A stretch of DNA of 64,000 nt from Bog-756 sp963841885 (GCA_963841885.1 CAWJEK010000017.1:68638-132637); one strand, 5' to 3'. Shown: positions 1 to 8,748, counted from the stretch's first letter. The notes: a model not told the origin generated them from the letters alone. Translations and numbers: made by a program.

Positions 1-313
1 GGACGTTCTCCCGTACGGTGAGGTCGTCATAGAGGTGGGACGAGTGGGAGAGCATGCCCAGCCGGCGCCGCACCGTGGTCCGGTGGCGGCCCGGGTCCAA
101 CCCGAACACCGAGAGCTGTCCCGAGGCGAGGGGCACCAGTCCGGCGCAGACCCGCAGGAGGCTCGTCTTGCCGGCCCCGTTCGGGCCCTCGACCAGGACG
201 GTCTCCCCGACGGCCACCTCGAGGTCGACCCCGGCCAGGAGCGGGAAGCGACCCGAGAGCGCGACCGCGTCGCGGAGGGAGACTGCGGAGGAGGGGAGAG
301 CAGCGGGGGCCAT
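1..313 (-). CDS. ABC transporter ATP-binding protein, CcmA-like (3' end outside window)
   Basis: This is the N-terminal 104 residues of an ABC-transporter ATPase, which binds and hydrolyses ATP on the cytoplasmic face to drive a membrane partner. The Walker A motif GPNGAGKT lies at residues 43-50 and is followed by SLLRVCAGL, typical of the family. The segment LSHSSHLYDDLTVREN resembles the Q-loop region of heme-exporter ATPases (CcmA). Walker B and the signature motif lie beyond position 1. The ATG at 313 is the natural start. It is downstream of ccdA on the same strand with a gap of about 100 bases, so a role in cytochrome c maturation is plausible, but the permease is not visible. A generic ABC-2 type exporter ATPase is the alternative. 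Confidence 0.8.
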   Translation of the reverse strand, partial: MAPAALPSSAVSLRDAVALSGRFPLLAGVDLEVAVGETVLVEGPNGAGKTSLLRVCAGLVPLASGQLSVFGLDPGRHRTTVRRRLGMLSHSSHLYDDLTVRENV

Positions 314-416
314 GGGCTGCCGTCAATGCTACGGGGGCGGGCGGGCAGGGGCCAGACGGGGGTGGACGACGGCTGTCGGGCACCCGACGCGGGCCCGACC
401 CGAGCTCAGCGGGGCG

Positions 417-1355
417 TCAACTGGTGGAGAGACGGCCGAGGTGCAGGTCGCGCAACCACGTCGAGATGTGGGCCGAGACGATGCTGACGTTGTGGGTGAG
501 GAGCAGGACCCCGAAGGCGATCAGGATCACCCCTCCGACCAGGTCGACGACCCGCAGGCGCCCTTTCACCCTGGCCAGCAGGTCGGTCATGCGGCCGAAG
601 GCCAGCCCGAAGAGGAGGAACGGGACCCCGAGGCCCAGCGAGTAGGCCAGGAGCAGGGCCACGCCCCCGACGGGCGACCCCCCCGTCCCGGCGGCCAGGG
701 AGAGCACGCTGCCCAGGACGGGCCCGATGCAGGGGGTCCAGGCGAAGGCGAAGGCCATCCCCATCACCGGGGGTGCCCAGGCGCCGAGCACCGACGGTCG
801 CACGGCGAACCGCTTCTCGCCGGACAGCGCCATCGGCAGGGTCACGCCGGCGGCCATGGCCACCAGCACCACACCGAACAGGACGATCAGGATGCCCGAG
901 ACGACCTCTAGGGTCGGCTGGTGGGTGTCGAAGAGCCGGCCGATCGACGAGGCGGTGGCGCCGAGGATGGTGAACACCACGGTGAACCCGGCGATGAAGG
1001 CCAGGATGCCGCGCAGCAGCCGACTCCGGTGGCGGCGCAGTTCCGAGGCGTCGGGTCCGACGGCCCCGACCGGCGCGGCGTCGACCGGCGTCGGCTCGGA
1101 GGCGCCCCCGGACCCCACCCGGAGTTCCGGGGCCGGCTCGCCGCCACCGACGGCCACCGGTTGCGCCACCGGGGCCGGCGCGGGGGCCGGCGACGACTGG
1201 AGCGCCGACAGTTCGGCGGCCGACAGCCCCGACACCATCGACAGGTAGGCGGGCACCAGGGGCAGCACGCACGGGGAGAGGAACGACAGCATCCCCGCCC
1301 CGAAGGCGACCAGGAGGCCGAGCGGATCGGCGTGGATCGCCGCCAGTCCGGCCAT
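417..1355 (-). CDS. ccdA: CcdA-family thiol-disulfide transmembrane transporter
   Basis: CcdA moves reducing equivalents from cytoplasmic thioredoxin across the membrane for cytochrome c maturation or other extracytoplasmic thiol reduction. The two family cysteines sit in FLSPCVLPLVP (Cys29) and AWTPCIGPV (Cys209), and about six hydrophobic helices are visible. At 312 residues it is longer than the usual 220-250. The excess is a Pro/Ala/Gly-rich stretch at residues about 53-107 between the first two helices, which is unusual. It starts 9 bases after the gmd stop and is followed by a CcmA-like ATPase, so it is probably part of a co-transcribed minus-strand set. Family assignment is firm; the electron acceptor is not known. 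Confidence 0.9.
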   Translation of the reverse strand: MAGLAAIHADPLGLLVAFGAGMLSFLSPCVLPLVPAYLSMVSGLSAAELSALQSSPAPAPAPVAQPVAVGGGEPAPELRVGSGGASEPTPVDAAPVGAVGPDASELRRHRSRLLRGILAFIAGFTVVFTILGATASSIGRLFDTHQPTLEVVSGILIVLFGVVLVAMAAGVTLPMALSGEKRFAVRPSVLGAWAPPVMGMAFAFAWTPCIGPVLGSVLSLAAGTGGSPVGGVALLLAYSLGLGVPFLLFGLAFGRMTDLLARVKGRLRVVDLVGGVILIAFGVLLLTHNVSIVSAHISTWLRDLHLGRLSTS

Positions 1356-1364
1356 GTCCGACCG

Positions 1365-2336
1365 TTAGACCTTCTGGCTCTTCACCAGGGCCAGGTCGGC
1401 CTCGACCATCATCTGGACGAGCTTCGGGAAGTCGACCTCGCGGTGCCAGCCCAGGGTCTTCTCGGCCTTGGCGGGGTCGCCGATCAACAGGTCGACCTCG
1501 GCCGGGCGCAGGAAGCGCTCGTCGATGACCACGTGCTTCTCCCAGTCCAGGTCGGCGGCGGCGAAGGACAGCTCGACGAGCTCCTTGACCGAATGGGTCT
1601 CCCCCGTGGCCACGACGTAGTCGTCGGGGTGGTCCTGCTGCAGCATGAGCCACATCGCCCGGACGTAGTCCTGGGCGAATCCCCAGTCGCGCTCGGCGTC
1701 GAGGTTGCCCAGCGCCAGGGTGTCATCGATGCCGGCGGCGATGCGGGCCACGCCGTGGGTCACCTTGCGGGTCACGAACTCGAGGCCGCGCCTCGGGGAC
1801 TCGTGGTTGAAGAGGATGCCCGACGACGCGTGCAGGTCGTAACTCTCGCGGTAGTTCACGGTGATCCAGTGGCCGTAGACCTTGGCCACGCCGTAGGGGC
1901 TGCGGGGGTAGAAGGGAGTGGTCTCCACCTGGGGGACCTCCTGCACCTTGCCGAACATCTCCGAGGAGCTGGCCTGGTAGAAGCGGATCTCGGGGTCGAC
2001 GGTCCGGACGGCGTCGAGTACCCGGGTGACCCCGAGGGCGGTCGTCTCGCCCGTCAGCACGGGCTGGTTCCACGAGGTCTGCACGAACGACTGGGCGGCC
2101 AGATTGTAGACCTCCTGGGGGCGGATCTCCCGCAGGATGTTGATCATCGACACCTCGTCGAGGAGGTCGCCGGCCACCAGGTTGATGCGGTCCTGGATGT
2201 GAGCGATCCGCTCGAAGTTGATCGTGCTCGAGCGCCGGACCATGCCACTCACCTCGTAGCCCTGGTCGAGCAACAGCTCGGCCAGGTAGGAGCCGTCCTG
2301 GCCGGTCACTCCGGTGATCAGTGCTCGCTTCGCCAT
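1365..2336 (-). CDS. gmd: GDP-mannose 4,6-dehydratase
   Basis: This cytoplasmic short-chain dehydrogenase/reductase enzyme converts GDP-mannose to GDP-4-keto-6-deoxymannose, the entry step to GDP-fucose, GDP-rhamnose and related sugars. The NADP-binding motif GVTGQDGSYLAELL is at residues 9-22. The catalytic region has SSSEMFGK (123-130) and the YxxxK pair as YGVAK (Tyr148, Lys152). The family hallmark around residues 178-190 (FNHESPRRG) is intact. Length (323) is normal to slightly short. No epimerase/reductase partner (fcl, rmd) is adjacent. It lies 46 bases after the enoyl-CoA hydratase gene and 9 before ccdA, an odd mixture for an operon. Confidence 0.95.
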   Translation of the reverse strand: MAKRALITGVTGQDGSYLAELLLDQGYEVSGMVRRSSTINFERIAHIQDRINLVAGDLLDEVSMINILREIRPQEVYNLAAQSFVQTSWNQPVLTGETTALGVTRVLDAVRTVDPEIRFYQASSSEMFGKVQEVPQVETTPFYPRSPYGVAKVYGHWITVNYRESYDLHASSGILFNHESPRRGLEFVTRKVTHGVARIAAGIDDTLALGNLDAERDWGFAQDYVRAMWLMLQQDHPDDYVVATGETHSVKELVELSFAAADLDWEKHVVIDERFLRPAEVDLLIGDPAKAEKTLGWHREVDFPKLVQMMVEADLALVKSQKV

Positions 2337-2382
2337 GTAGGTAGGTGCTCCTCGGGATCTGGTGTGCCGGTTCGGGGACTGT

Positions 2383-3243
2383 TCAGGCCGTGGCGTCGGT
2401 CTCCGTCGCCACCTGCCACGATGGTGGCCGCTTCTCGGCGAAGGCGGCGATCCCCTCCCTCGCCTCGGCCGTCTGACTGGTCACCGTCAGCATGGCGTGG
2501 AGATAGGGCAGGGCCTCGGAGGCCGCGGCGTCGACCACAGCGTAGAACGAATCGCGGCCCATCTTGGTCACCCCGGGTGGCTTGGAGGCGAGCACGGCGG
2601 CCAGATCGGCCACGGCGGCGTCCAGGTCGGCATCGGGCACCACCCGGTTGACGAATCCGATGCGGTCGGCCTCCTCCGCCCCCACCACACGGCTGGTCAG
2701 CATGAGTTCCAGCGCCTTCTTCGGGGACATCGACCGGAGCAGGGAGACGGTCACCATGTAGGGCCAGAGCCCGACGTTGAGTTCGGGGGCGCCGAAGCGG
2801 GCGCTCTCGGAGGCGATGACCATGTCACAGGCCAGGGCGAGGCCGAACCCGCCGGCCATGGCCCACCCCTGCACCCGGGCGATGGTGGGCTTGCCGAGCT
2901 GCCACATCTCCTCGAAGAGCTCGGCCAGCCAGCCGCGGGCCAGATGGTGGTCGAGGTACTCGTCGGAGGTGCCGCCCGGATCCTTCGGGACCATGCCCGA
3001 CAGGTCGGCGCCGGCGCAGAACGCCTGGTCGCCGGCCCCGGTCAGGACGACCACCCGGACGGCCGGATCGACCTTGGCCCGGGCCAGCTCCCGGCGCAGT
3101 CCACCGATGACCTCCCACGTCATGGCGTTGCGACGCTCGGGCCGGTTGATGGTCAGGGTGAGCACGGGGCCCTGCCGGACGGCGAGCAGATCGCCGCTGT
3201 CGACCGGGCCCGGGTCGGTGTCGTTGGCTGCGGTGTCGGGCAC
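2383..3243 (-). CDS. Enoyl-CoA hydratase/isomerase family protein
   Basis: This is a crotonase-fold protein of 286 residues, acting on an acyl-CoA thioester in the cytoplasm. The substrate-binding and oxyanion-hole signature FCAGADLSGM is present, as is GWAMAGGFGLALACDMVIAS. In classical enoyl-CoA hydratase two glutamates are catalytic. Here the first (the E of a GGxCEL-type motif) is replaced in GGFGLAL, while the second is kept in GAPELNVGLWP. That pattern fits an isomerase-like or specialised hydratase activity, so the exact reaction is open. It is the first gene of the minus-strand group leading to gmd and ccdA. Confidence 0.88.
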   Translation of the reverse strand: MPDTAANDTDPGPVDSGDLLAVRQGPVLTLTINRPERRNAMTWEVIGGLRRELARAKVDPAVRVVVLTGAGDQAFCAGADLSGMVPKDPGGTSDEYLDHHLARGWLAELFEEMWQLGKPTIARVQGWAMAGGFGLALACDMVIASESARFGAPELNVGLWPYMVTVSLLRSMSPKKALELMLTSRVVGAEEADRIGFVNRVVPDADLDAAVADLAAVLASKPPGVTKMGRDSFYAVVDAAASEALPYLHAMLTVTSQTAEAREGIAAFAEKRPPSWQVATETDATA

Positions 3244-3295
3244 GCACCGACGGTACCCCGGCCGCGCCGGAGAGGTCGCCTGGGCCGGTGGTGGG

Positions 3296-4771
3296 TCACC
3301 CGCTGGTCGACGGACCGGTCGGGCCGGCCGCCGTCGGGCCGTTGGTCAGGATGAGCGATCCGCCCTCGAACCCGACTCCGTTCACGGGGTCGGCCAGGGC
3401 GACGCAGAACCCGGCGAGCTCACAGGACACCGACGGCACCGCGCCGACCTCACTCGGGAGCGGCACGGTCGACCACGTCGACCCCCCGTCGGTGGTGGCA
3501 ACCATCCCTTCGCCCCCGAGCACGCACGAGGTGTCCGACGTGCAGCTGATCGACTGCCAGTCCCGGCCCCCCGGCAGCCCGTCGACGTTCGGGCCGGCCG
3601 GGGCGGGGACGAGTGCCCAGGTGACCCCACCGTCGCCCGACCGGAGGACGGCGCCGTCGGTGGGACCCCCCAGCACACCCGGGTGTCGGGGCAGGCGAGC
3701 CCCGGAGAGAACCGGTGCGCCCCCGGGACCAGGCTCTCGGACCACGACCGCCCGCCGTCCGTCGTCCGCCAGGCGTCGACCACCCCGGTGGCGGGGTCGA
3801 GGAGCGACAGGCCACCCAGTACCACGCACTGGGTGGCGGACGGACAGGCCAGCGCGGCGGCGGTCCCGAACTGCCCGCTGTCGACCTCGAAGCCCGACTC
3901 CGAGGACCGCTCGGGCAGCACGTGACGCGTCCAGGTGCGCCCACCGTCGGTGGTGCGCAGGAAGACGAGCCGGTCCGGGGTGAATGCGGCGGACGACGTG
4001 GCGTCGAGCACGTGACCCACGACGTCGCACACGTCGGCCGACGTGCAGTCCACGGCGTCGAGCACGCCCGGCCAGTACGTCGTCTCGGCGGGGAACTGCT
4101 GATAGGCCGGGATGTACTCGACCGCCGGGGGGATCGGCACCTTGTGCATGTGCCAGGTGGCCCCGGCATCGGTCGTCGTCAGCAGCACCGGGTCACGCAG
4201 CTCCTTCTTGGCCAGAGGGTCCCCGGACTTCGGGTCGAGGAGGCCTCCACCGGCCGAGCACCAGGTGGCGCTGACGCACGAGACGGGGGTGGCGGTGGCC
4301 ACACCGGCCGGCAGGTGGGTGGGCGACCAGGTGTGCCCGGCGTCATGGGACACGTAGGTGGCACCGGTCACCCCCGACGCTCCACCGACGCCGTAGTAGG
4401 TGGACAGGAAACAGGTGGTCACCCCACCGCAGCTGACCTGCGAGATCGCTCCCGGATTTCCGGTGGCCAGGACATACTGCGTCCCCGAGAGGGATGCGGT
4501 CAGCTGCCATCCCGAGGTCACCGGGGGGCCGGAGGCCCGGGTGGTCCCGGACCTCGACGTTCCCCCCGGTCGAGAGCACCGCGACGCCCAGGACGACCGC
4601 GGCCACCACGAACGCGGCGGCCGCCACGAATGACCGTCCACGGTGATCGGTACGTCGACCGGGTGCCGGGTGGGCCGGCCGGCCGGCGACTACCCCCGTG
4701 ACCTCCCCGGGGGTGACGGGGGCGGCGGCCGAGTCGACGAGCGCGCGGAGATCCGCACCGAGATCATTCAT
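3296..4771 (-). CDS. Membrane-anchored extracellular BNR/sialidase-like repeat protein, frameshifted
   Basis: The product is reconstructed from three reading frames. It has a short cytoplasmic N-terminus (MNDLGADLRALVDSA...), one membrane helix at about residues 48-68 (FVAAAAFVVAAVVLGVAVL), then about 400 extracellular residues. That part repeats blocks of the type 'TTDGGxTW' with nearby Cys pairs, typical of BNR/Ycf48-like beta-propellers. Frames change near 4526-4535 (a G6 run) and near 3660-3672 (C/G-rich run), which look like single-base indels. The ATG at 4771 overlaps the stop of the upstream ECF sigma gene in ATGA, implying translational coupling. I see no zinc-binding anti-sigma motif in the short cytoplasmic tail. 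Function is unknown; a surface sensor or adhesin tied to the sigma factor is an inference. Confidence 0.65.
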
Positions 4772-5292
4772 GCCGGGGTGTCTCCGATCTGGTGGCGCAG
4801 CTTGGCCAGGCCCCGCTCGAGGTGGTTCTGGACGGTCGTCACCTTGATTCCGGTGTGCTCGGCGACCTCGCGGAGCGTCCAACCGAACCCGTGGACCAGC
4901 ACCACGGCGGTCCGCTGGCGGACCGACAACGAAGCGAGCGCCTTGGCGAGGCCGGGCTCCACGACGGGCTCGTCGTAGGCGACCACCGGGGCGAACGTGA
5001 CCGGCGGACGCCGCCACCGGGTCCGGCTCTGGCCGACACGGTAGAGATAGCCCGAGAGGTTGTCGACGTCAGCCAGGCGCTCCCAGTGCTCCCAGGCGTA
5101 GGCGAGCGCCTCGGCCGTCGCCTCGCGCCCCGCAGGTCCGCCGTAGGCGGCCACCAGGGCCCGACGGAGGCGGGGTTCGTTCGTCCGGACGAATGCCTCG
5201 AAGAGGTCGGCGGGTGACCCCCCGACGACCACAGGAGTCCCACGGGGAGGGCTCGCCGGTCCGCCGAGGGCGTGGCTCACGTGCTCCATCAT
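4768..5292 (-). CDS. ECF RNA polymerase sigma factor (SigE-like)
   Basis: This is a sigma-70 family factor of extracytoplasmic-function size (174 residues) that directs RNA polymerase to a dedicated promoter set. Region 2 is seen as DLFEAFVRTNEPRLRRALVAAYGG...EALAYAWEHW. Region 4 is the helix-turn-helix ALASLSVRQRTAVVLVHGFGWTLREVAEHTGIKVTTVQNHLERGLAKLR. The linker is short. It overlaps the downstream membrane repeat protein by ATGA, so both are made from one message. The ATG at 5292 abuts a perfect-armed dyad (5293-5327) shared with the divergent glycosyltransferase. No ribosome-binding site is obvious, so the start could be internal. Confidence 0.85.
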   Translation of the reverse strand: MMEHVSHALGGPASPPRGTPVVVGGSPADLFEAFVRTNEPRLRRALVAAYGGPAGREATAEALAYAWEHWERLADVDNLSGYLYRVGQSRTRWRRPPVTFAPVVAYDEPVVEPGLAKALASLSVRQRTAVVLVHGFGWTLREVAEHTGIKVTTVQNHLERGLAKLRHQIGDTPA

Positions 5293-5327
5293 GGTGGTAG
5301 AGCCGCCGGACCGCGGCTTTTACCACC
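5293..5327. promoter_or_regulatory. Long inverted repeat in the divergent sigma/glycosyltransferase gap
   Basis: The arms are GGTGGTA (5293-5299) plus AGCCGC (5301-5306), answered by GCGGCT (5313-5318) plus TACCACC (5321-5327). This gives 13 paired positions around a 6-base centre (CGGACC), with only one or two unpaired bases between arm halves. The repeat lies between the sigma-factor ATG and the ribosome-binding site of the glycosyltransferase. It could be an operator for both genes or a stem-loop at the start of one transcript. Confidence 0.5.
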
Positions 5328-5347
5328 GCGACCGGAGGAAATCCGGG

Positions 5348-6439
5348 GTGGGTGGCCCCCGCTACGGTGACGCCATCGCCACGACCGCCATCCTCTCCTT
5401 CCGCCTCGACGGAACCGACGGTGTCTCCATCGAGGCGGCCAAGTGGCGACGGGCCCTCGACCGACTCGGCCACACCACGTACACCGTCGCCGGCAGCGGA
5501 CCCGTCGACGAGACGGTGCCCGGACTGGCCATCGGCGACGACGCCGCGCCCGCGCCGGACCGCCTCGTCGCCGCCCTCGGCCGCGCCGACCTGGTCGTCG
5601 TCGAGAACCTGCTGTCGCTCCCCCTCAACCAGCCCGCCTGGGACGTGACCGCCGACGTCCTGGCCGGCCGGCCCGCGGTGCTCCACCACCACGACCTGCC
5701 GTGGCAGCGTCCGCAGTTCGTCGGCCACCCGCCGCCGCCCGACGATCGGGCCTGGCGCCACGTCACCATCAACGAACGCAGCCGGAGGGAGCTCGGGGAC
5801 CGCGGGATCACCGCCCGCACCATCTACAACTCGTTCGCGGTGCCCCCACCCGGTCCCCGGTCGGGGCGGCCCGACCGGTCGCCCCGCGGTCGGGCACTCC
5901 GTGAGCGGCTCGGGATCGGATCGGGCGAGCGCCTCGTGCTCCAGCCCACCCGGGCCCTGGCCCGCAAGAACGTGGCCGGTGGGCTGCGGGCCGCCGCCCA
6001 GCTCGGCGCCGTCTACTGGCTGCTGGGCCCGGCTGAGGACGGCTACGGGCCGGAGCTCGAGCGACTGATGGCCACCGCACCGTGCCCGGTGCGGCGCGGG
6101 GTGCCCGACGCCGGCGGGACAGGTGGGAACTGGACGGTCGACGACGCCTACCAGGCGTGCGACGTCGTCGCCCTGCCCTCCACCTGGGAGGGATTCGGTA
6201 ACCCGAGCCTCGAGTCGGTGACCCATCGCCGACCCCTGGTGATCGGCCCCTATCCGGTGGCCGACGAGCTCGTGGCGTTCGGCTTCCGGTGGTTCCCACT
6301 CGACGCCCTGGCCGGCCTCGACCACTGGCTGGATGACCCCGACCCCGCCCTGTTGGAGGACAACCTGGACGTCGCCCGGGCCCACTTCTCCCTCGAGGAC
6401 CTGCCCGGCCGGATCGACCAGGTGCTGGCCACCCTCTGA
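5348..6439 (+). CDS. Glycosyltransferase family 4 (GT-B) protein
   Basis: This is a retaining GT-B glycosyltransferase, likely adding a sugar from a nucleotide-sugar donor to a cell-surface glycan or lipid. The C-terminal half carries the donor-site pattern ALPSTWEGFGNPSLESV, with the conserved Glu residues of the GT4 EX7E motif. RALARKNVAGGLRAA precedes it as the usual N-x-R/K phosphate-binding strand. The N-terminal half has DGVSIEAAKWRRALDRLGH, the acceptor-side glycine loop. I chose the GTG at 5348 because GGAGGA sits 8 bases upstream (5334-5339). An in-frame ATG at 5291 would overlap the divergent sigma start and has no such site. Acceptor and donor are unknown; the nearby gmd could supply a GDP-deoxysugar. 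Confidence 0.82.
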   Translation: MGGPRYGDAIATTAILSFRLDGTDGVSIEAAKWRRALDRLGHTTYTVAGSGPVDETVPGLAIGDDAAPAPDRLVAALGRADLVVVENLLSLPLNQPAWDVTADVLAGRPAVLHHHDLPWQRPQFVGHPPPPDDRAWRHVTINERSRRELGDRGITARTIYNSFAVPPPGPRSGRPDRSPRGRALRERLGIGSGERLVLQPTRALARKNVAGGLRAAAQLGAVYWLLGPAEDGYGPELERLMATAPCPVRRGVPDAGGTGGNWTVDDAYQACDVVALPSTWEGFGNPSLESVTHRRPLVIGPYPVADELVAFGFRWFPLDALAGLDHWLDDPDPALLEDNLDVARAHFSLEDLPGRIDQVLATL

Positions 6440-6501
6440 CCAGCCGCAGCCCCGGCGTCCGGCGTCGTCCCGTCCGGAGCCGCCGCCGACCCGGGGCTAC
6501 C

Positions 6502-7200
6502 ATGACCGGGATGTCGAGCGCCTCCACCCCGGCGGGGACCAGGTCCGGAGCGGCCCCCACCCGGTCGACCCGACGCCTGACGGCCGATGCCCGGCGACGC
6601 CAGCTGTTCGACGTGGCCCTCTCCCTCTTCGCCGAGCACGGCTACTCGGCCACCACCATGGACGACATCGCCGAGGCGGCGGGGGTGACCAAGCCGCTCG
6701 TGTACCAGCACTTCGAGTCGAAGCGGGCCCTCTACCTCGAGCTGCTCGACGTCTTCTCCCACTCGATGATCGACCGGATCGTGCAGGCCACGGCGGCCGC
6801 CGAAGGTCCCCGGCAACAGGTCGAGCTCGGATTCGCCGGCTACTTCGAGCTCATGGTCGACAACGAGCACGCCTTCCGGCTCCTCTACGGACGGGACGCA
6901 CCCGACGACGTCGAGCTCGGGGCCGCCCTGCACCGGGTCGAGGAGACGATCGCCCAGGCCATCGACCCGCTCATCGACGCCGACCTCGACCCGGAACACC
7001 GGCTGCTGCTGGCCCACGCCGTGGTGGGCATGGCCGAAGGGGCCAGTCGCCACTGGCTCGACGCCAACCGGGCCCGGCGCACGTCCGGGACGGGCGGGAC
7101 GCCCGAGGACGAGACCGACCGGGCCACCGAGGCCGCGCGTCTGGCCGCCCAGCTGGCGGACTTCGCCTGGGCCGGCCTTCGCCAGGTCCACCGCATCTGA
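6502..7200 (+). CDS. TetR family transcriptional regulator
   Basis: The DNA-binding domain is at about residues 28-75: RRRQLFDVALSLFAEHGYSATTMDDIAEAAGVTKPLVYQHFESKRALYLEL is a textbook TetR helix-turn-helix. The C-terminal ligand domain (about residues 80-230) contains a mostly helical, Ala-rich stretch. There is no recognisable target gene beside it: the glycosyltransferase ends 62 bases upstream and the next gene is convergent. It may regulate itself or distant genes. Ligand unknown. Confidence 0.88.
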   Translation: MTGMSSASTPAGTRSGAAPTRSTRRLTADARRRQLFDVALSLFAEHGYSATTMDDIAEAAGVTKPLVYQHFESKRALYLELLDVFSHSMIDRIVQATAAAEGPRQQVELGFAGYFELMVDNEHAFRLLYGRDAPDDVELGAALHRVEETIAQAIDPLIDADLDPEHRLLLAHAVVGMAEGASRHWLDANRARRTSGTGGTPEDETDRATEAARLAAQLADFAWAGLRQVHRI

Positions 7201-7217
7201 CGGACGGCGTGACCGGG

Positions 7218-7236
7218 GCCGACCGGGCCCGTCGGC
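7218..7236. terminator. GC hairpin between convergent genes
   Basis: GCCGAC (7218-7223) pairs with GTCGGC (7231-7236) around a 7-base loop, sitting between the stop of the TetR gene and the stop of the anti-sigma gene. No T-run follows, which is common in high-GC actinobacteria. It could act in both directions. Confidence 0.4.
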
Positions 7237-8103
7237 TCAGACCTGGACGGTGCCGACGGCGACCGGCTGGTTGGCCGACTTCACCACGCCACCGGCGACC
7301 TCGTCGGTGATGGCGAAGGCCGACACCGTCGGCGAGCCGGCGACACTGAACGGGACGATCCCCGGATGGGAGCCGAGCAGACCCAGCGAGATCGTCCGGG
7401 AACCGACCACGCCCCACAGTTGGTAGGTGCGGTCGTCGGGCAGGGCCACGAGGCCATCCTTGTCGTTGATGACGAACCCGGTGCCGGCCGCCGTCAGCAC
7501 GATGGTGGCGGGAGTCGACCCCGAACCCGTCGGGTCGGCCAGGGGGATCCGACGGGTGCCCGGGGCCGCCAGCGCGGCCCGCTCGGCCGCCGACATCCGT
7601 GACCCGGACTGCAGCGCGTCGACCTGGGTGTGGAGGTGATGGACCTGGACGCCGAACGCCAGGGCGATGACGGCGGCGGCAGCGGCGACCAGGCCGGCGG
7701 CCACCGTGACCACCCGGGACCGGCGACGGGACGAGTCGAGTGGGATCACGTCGCCACCCGCCGGCGTGGCGCCTCCGACCGTGGAGCCGTCACCGTCCCG
7801 GTCCCGGCCGGCGGCCCCGTCGGGGCTGTCGAGGCGGGCGGCGAGGCGGTCCCACGAGTCGTTCGAGGTCCCCCCGAGCTGGCCGGCGATGCCGTCCCAC
7901 AGCTCGGCGGGCGGTGATCCACCGGAGTTGGCCAGGAGGCCGGCCACCTCGTGGTGCTGGGCCACCTCGATCGAGCACCGCACGCACTCGTCGAGGTGCG
8001 CCTCGATGACGGCGGCCGTCTCGACATCCACCGCGTCGAGCGCGTACGCCCCCAGCAGCTCCTCGATCTCGGTGTGGCTGAGCGGGGTCGGGGACGTACT
8101 CAC
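7237..8103 (-). CDS. Anti-sigma factor, RskA-like
   Basis: This is a membrane anti-sigma factor expected to sequester the sigma factor encoded just upstream until regulated proteolysis. The zinc-type anti-sigma motif is seen as HLDECVRC (residues about 36-43). One membrane helix follows a Ser/Arg-rich linker (VVTVAAGLVAAAAAVIALAFGV, about residues 130-152). The extracellular RskA domain contains YQLWGVVGSRTISLGLL and the C-terminal PVAVGTVQV. It overlaps the sigma gene by four bases (8100-8103), a coupling typical of cognate pairs. Length 288 is normal. Confidence 0.9.
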   Translation of the reverse strand: MSTSPTPLSHTEIEELLGAYALDAVDVETAAVIEAHLDECVRCSIEVAQHHEVAGLLANSGGSPPAELWDGIAGQLGGTSNDSWDRLAARLDSPDGAAGRDRDGDGSTVGGATPAGGDVIPLDSSRRRSRVVTVAAGLVAAAAAVIALAFGVQVHHLHTQVDALQSGSRMSAAERAALAAPGTRRIPLADPTGSGSTPATIVLTAAGTGFVINDKDGLVALPDDRTYQLWGVVGSRTISLGLLGSHPGIVPFSVAGSPTVSAFAITDEVAGGVVKSANQPVAVGTVQV

Positions 8104-8687
8104 AGCCCCGCTCCCGCCGGCTCGATGCCCCGCTCGATGAGGTTGACACGCAGCCGTCCGAGGCCGGACCGGATCCGGCTCTTGACCGTGCCCTCGGGCT
8201 CGTCGAGCAGCACGGCCACCTCCTTGTAGGTCCGGCCGCCGAAGTAGGCGAGTTCGATGGGCTGGCGCAGCTCGTCAGGGAGGGCGCCCAGGGCGTCCTT
8301 CACCTGCTGGGCGACGGCCATGTCCCACACCTCACGGTCGATGTCGTAGGCGCCGGTCGCCGTCTCCCGGGAGGTCCGCTCCTCGCGTCGGCGACGCGAC
8401 TCCTCGGACCGGACGACGTCGACCGACTTGCCGTGGGTCCGGGCCAGCAGGAACGAGCGGAGGGTGCCCCGCTGGGCGTCGAACTTCTCCGGGCTCCGCC
8501 ACAGGTCGAGGAAGACCTCCTGGGTGACCTCCTCGGCCGGCGGGTCCGAGCGCAGGATGCGGCGCGCGAGGGCGTGCACCGCCCCGCCGTGGCGCCGGTA
8601 GATCTCGGCGAGGGCGGGCTCGTGCCAGCGACCCACCGCCACGACCAGGTTGGCGTCGCTGGCCTGCTCCACGTCCAGATGGACCAC
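8100..8687 (-). CDS. ECF RNA polymerase sigma factor, SigK-like
   Basis: This 195-residue sigma factor has region 2 (LAEIYRRHGGAVHALARRILRSDPPAEEVTQEVFLDLWRSPEKFDAQRGTLRSFLLARTHGKSVDVVR) and region 4 (ALGALPDELRQPIELAYFGGRTYKEVAVLLDEPEGTVKSRIRSGLGRLR). The pattern matches the SigK/RskA group, and the next gene is an RskA-like anti-sigma that overlaps its stop. Release by proteolysis of the membrane partner is the expected control. Its upstream region (8688-8806) holds a 22-base tandem repeat but no clear self-promoter that I can name. Confidence 0.9.
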   Translation of the reverse strand: MVHLDVEQASDANLVVAVGRWHEPALAEIYRRHGGAVHALARRILRSDPPAEEVTQEVFLDLWRSPEKFDAQRGTLRSFLLARTHGKSVDVVRSEESRRRREERTSRETATGAYDIDREVWDMAVAQQVKDALGALPDELRQPIELAYFGGRTYKEVAVLLDEPEGTVKSRIRSGLGRLRVNLIERGIEPAGAGL

Positions 8688-8748
8688 CTACTCGACTCGC
8701 TCCGCTCGCACGAAGGGTATTCGAAACCGGGCACCGGACCGGATGAAC

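Noticed and set aside
5291..5347. ATG at 5291 as start of the glycosyltransferase
   Set aside because: It would overlap the divergent sigma start and has no ribosome-binding site; the GTG at 5348 has GGAGGA eight bases upstream.
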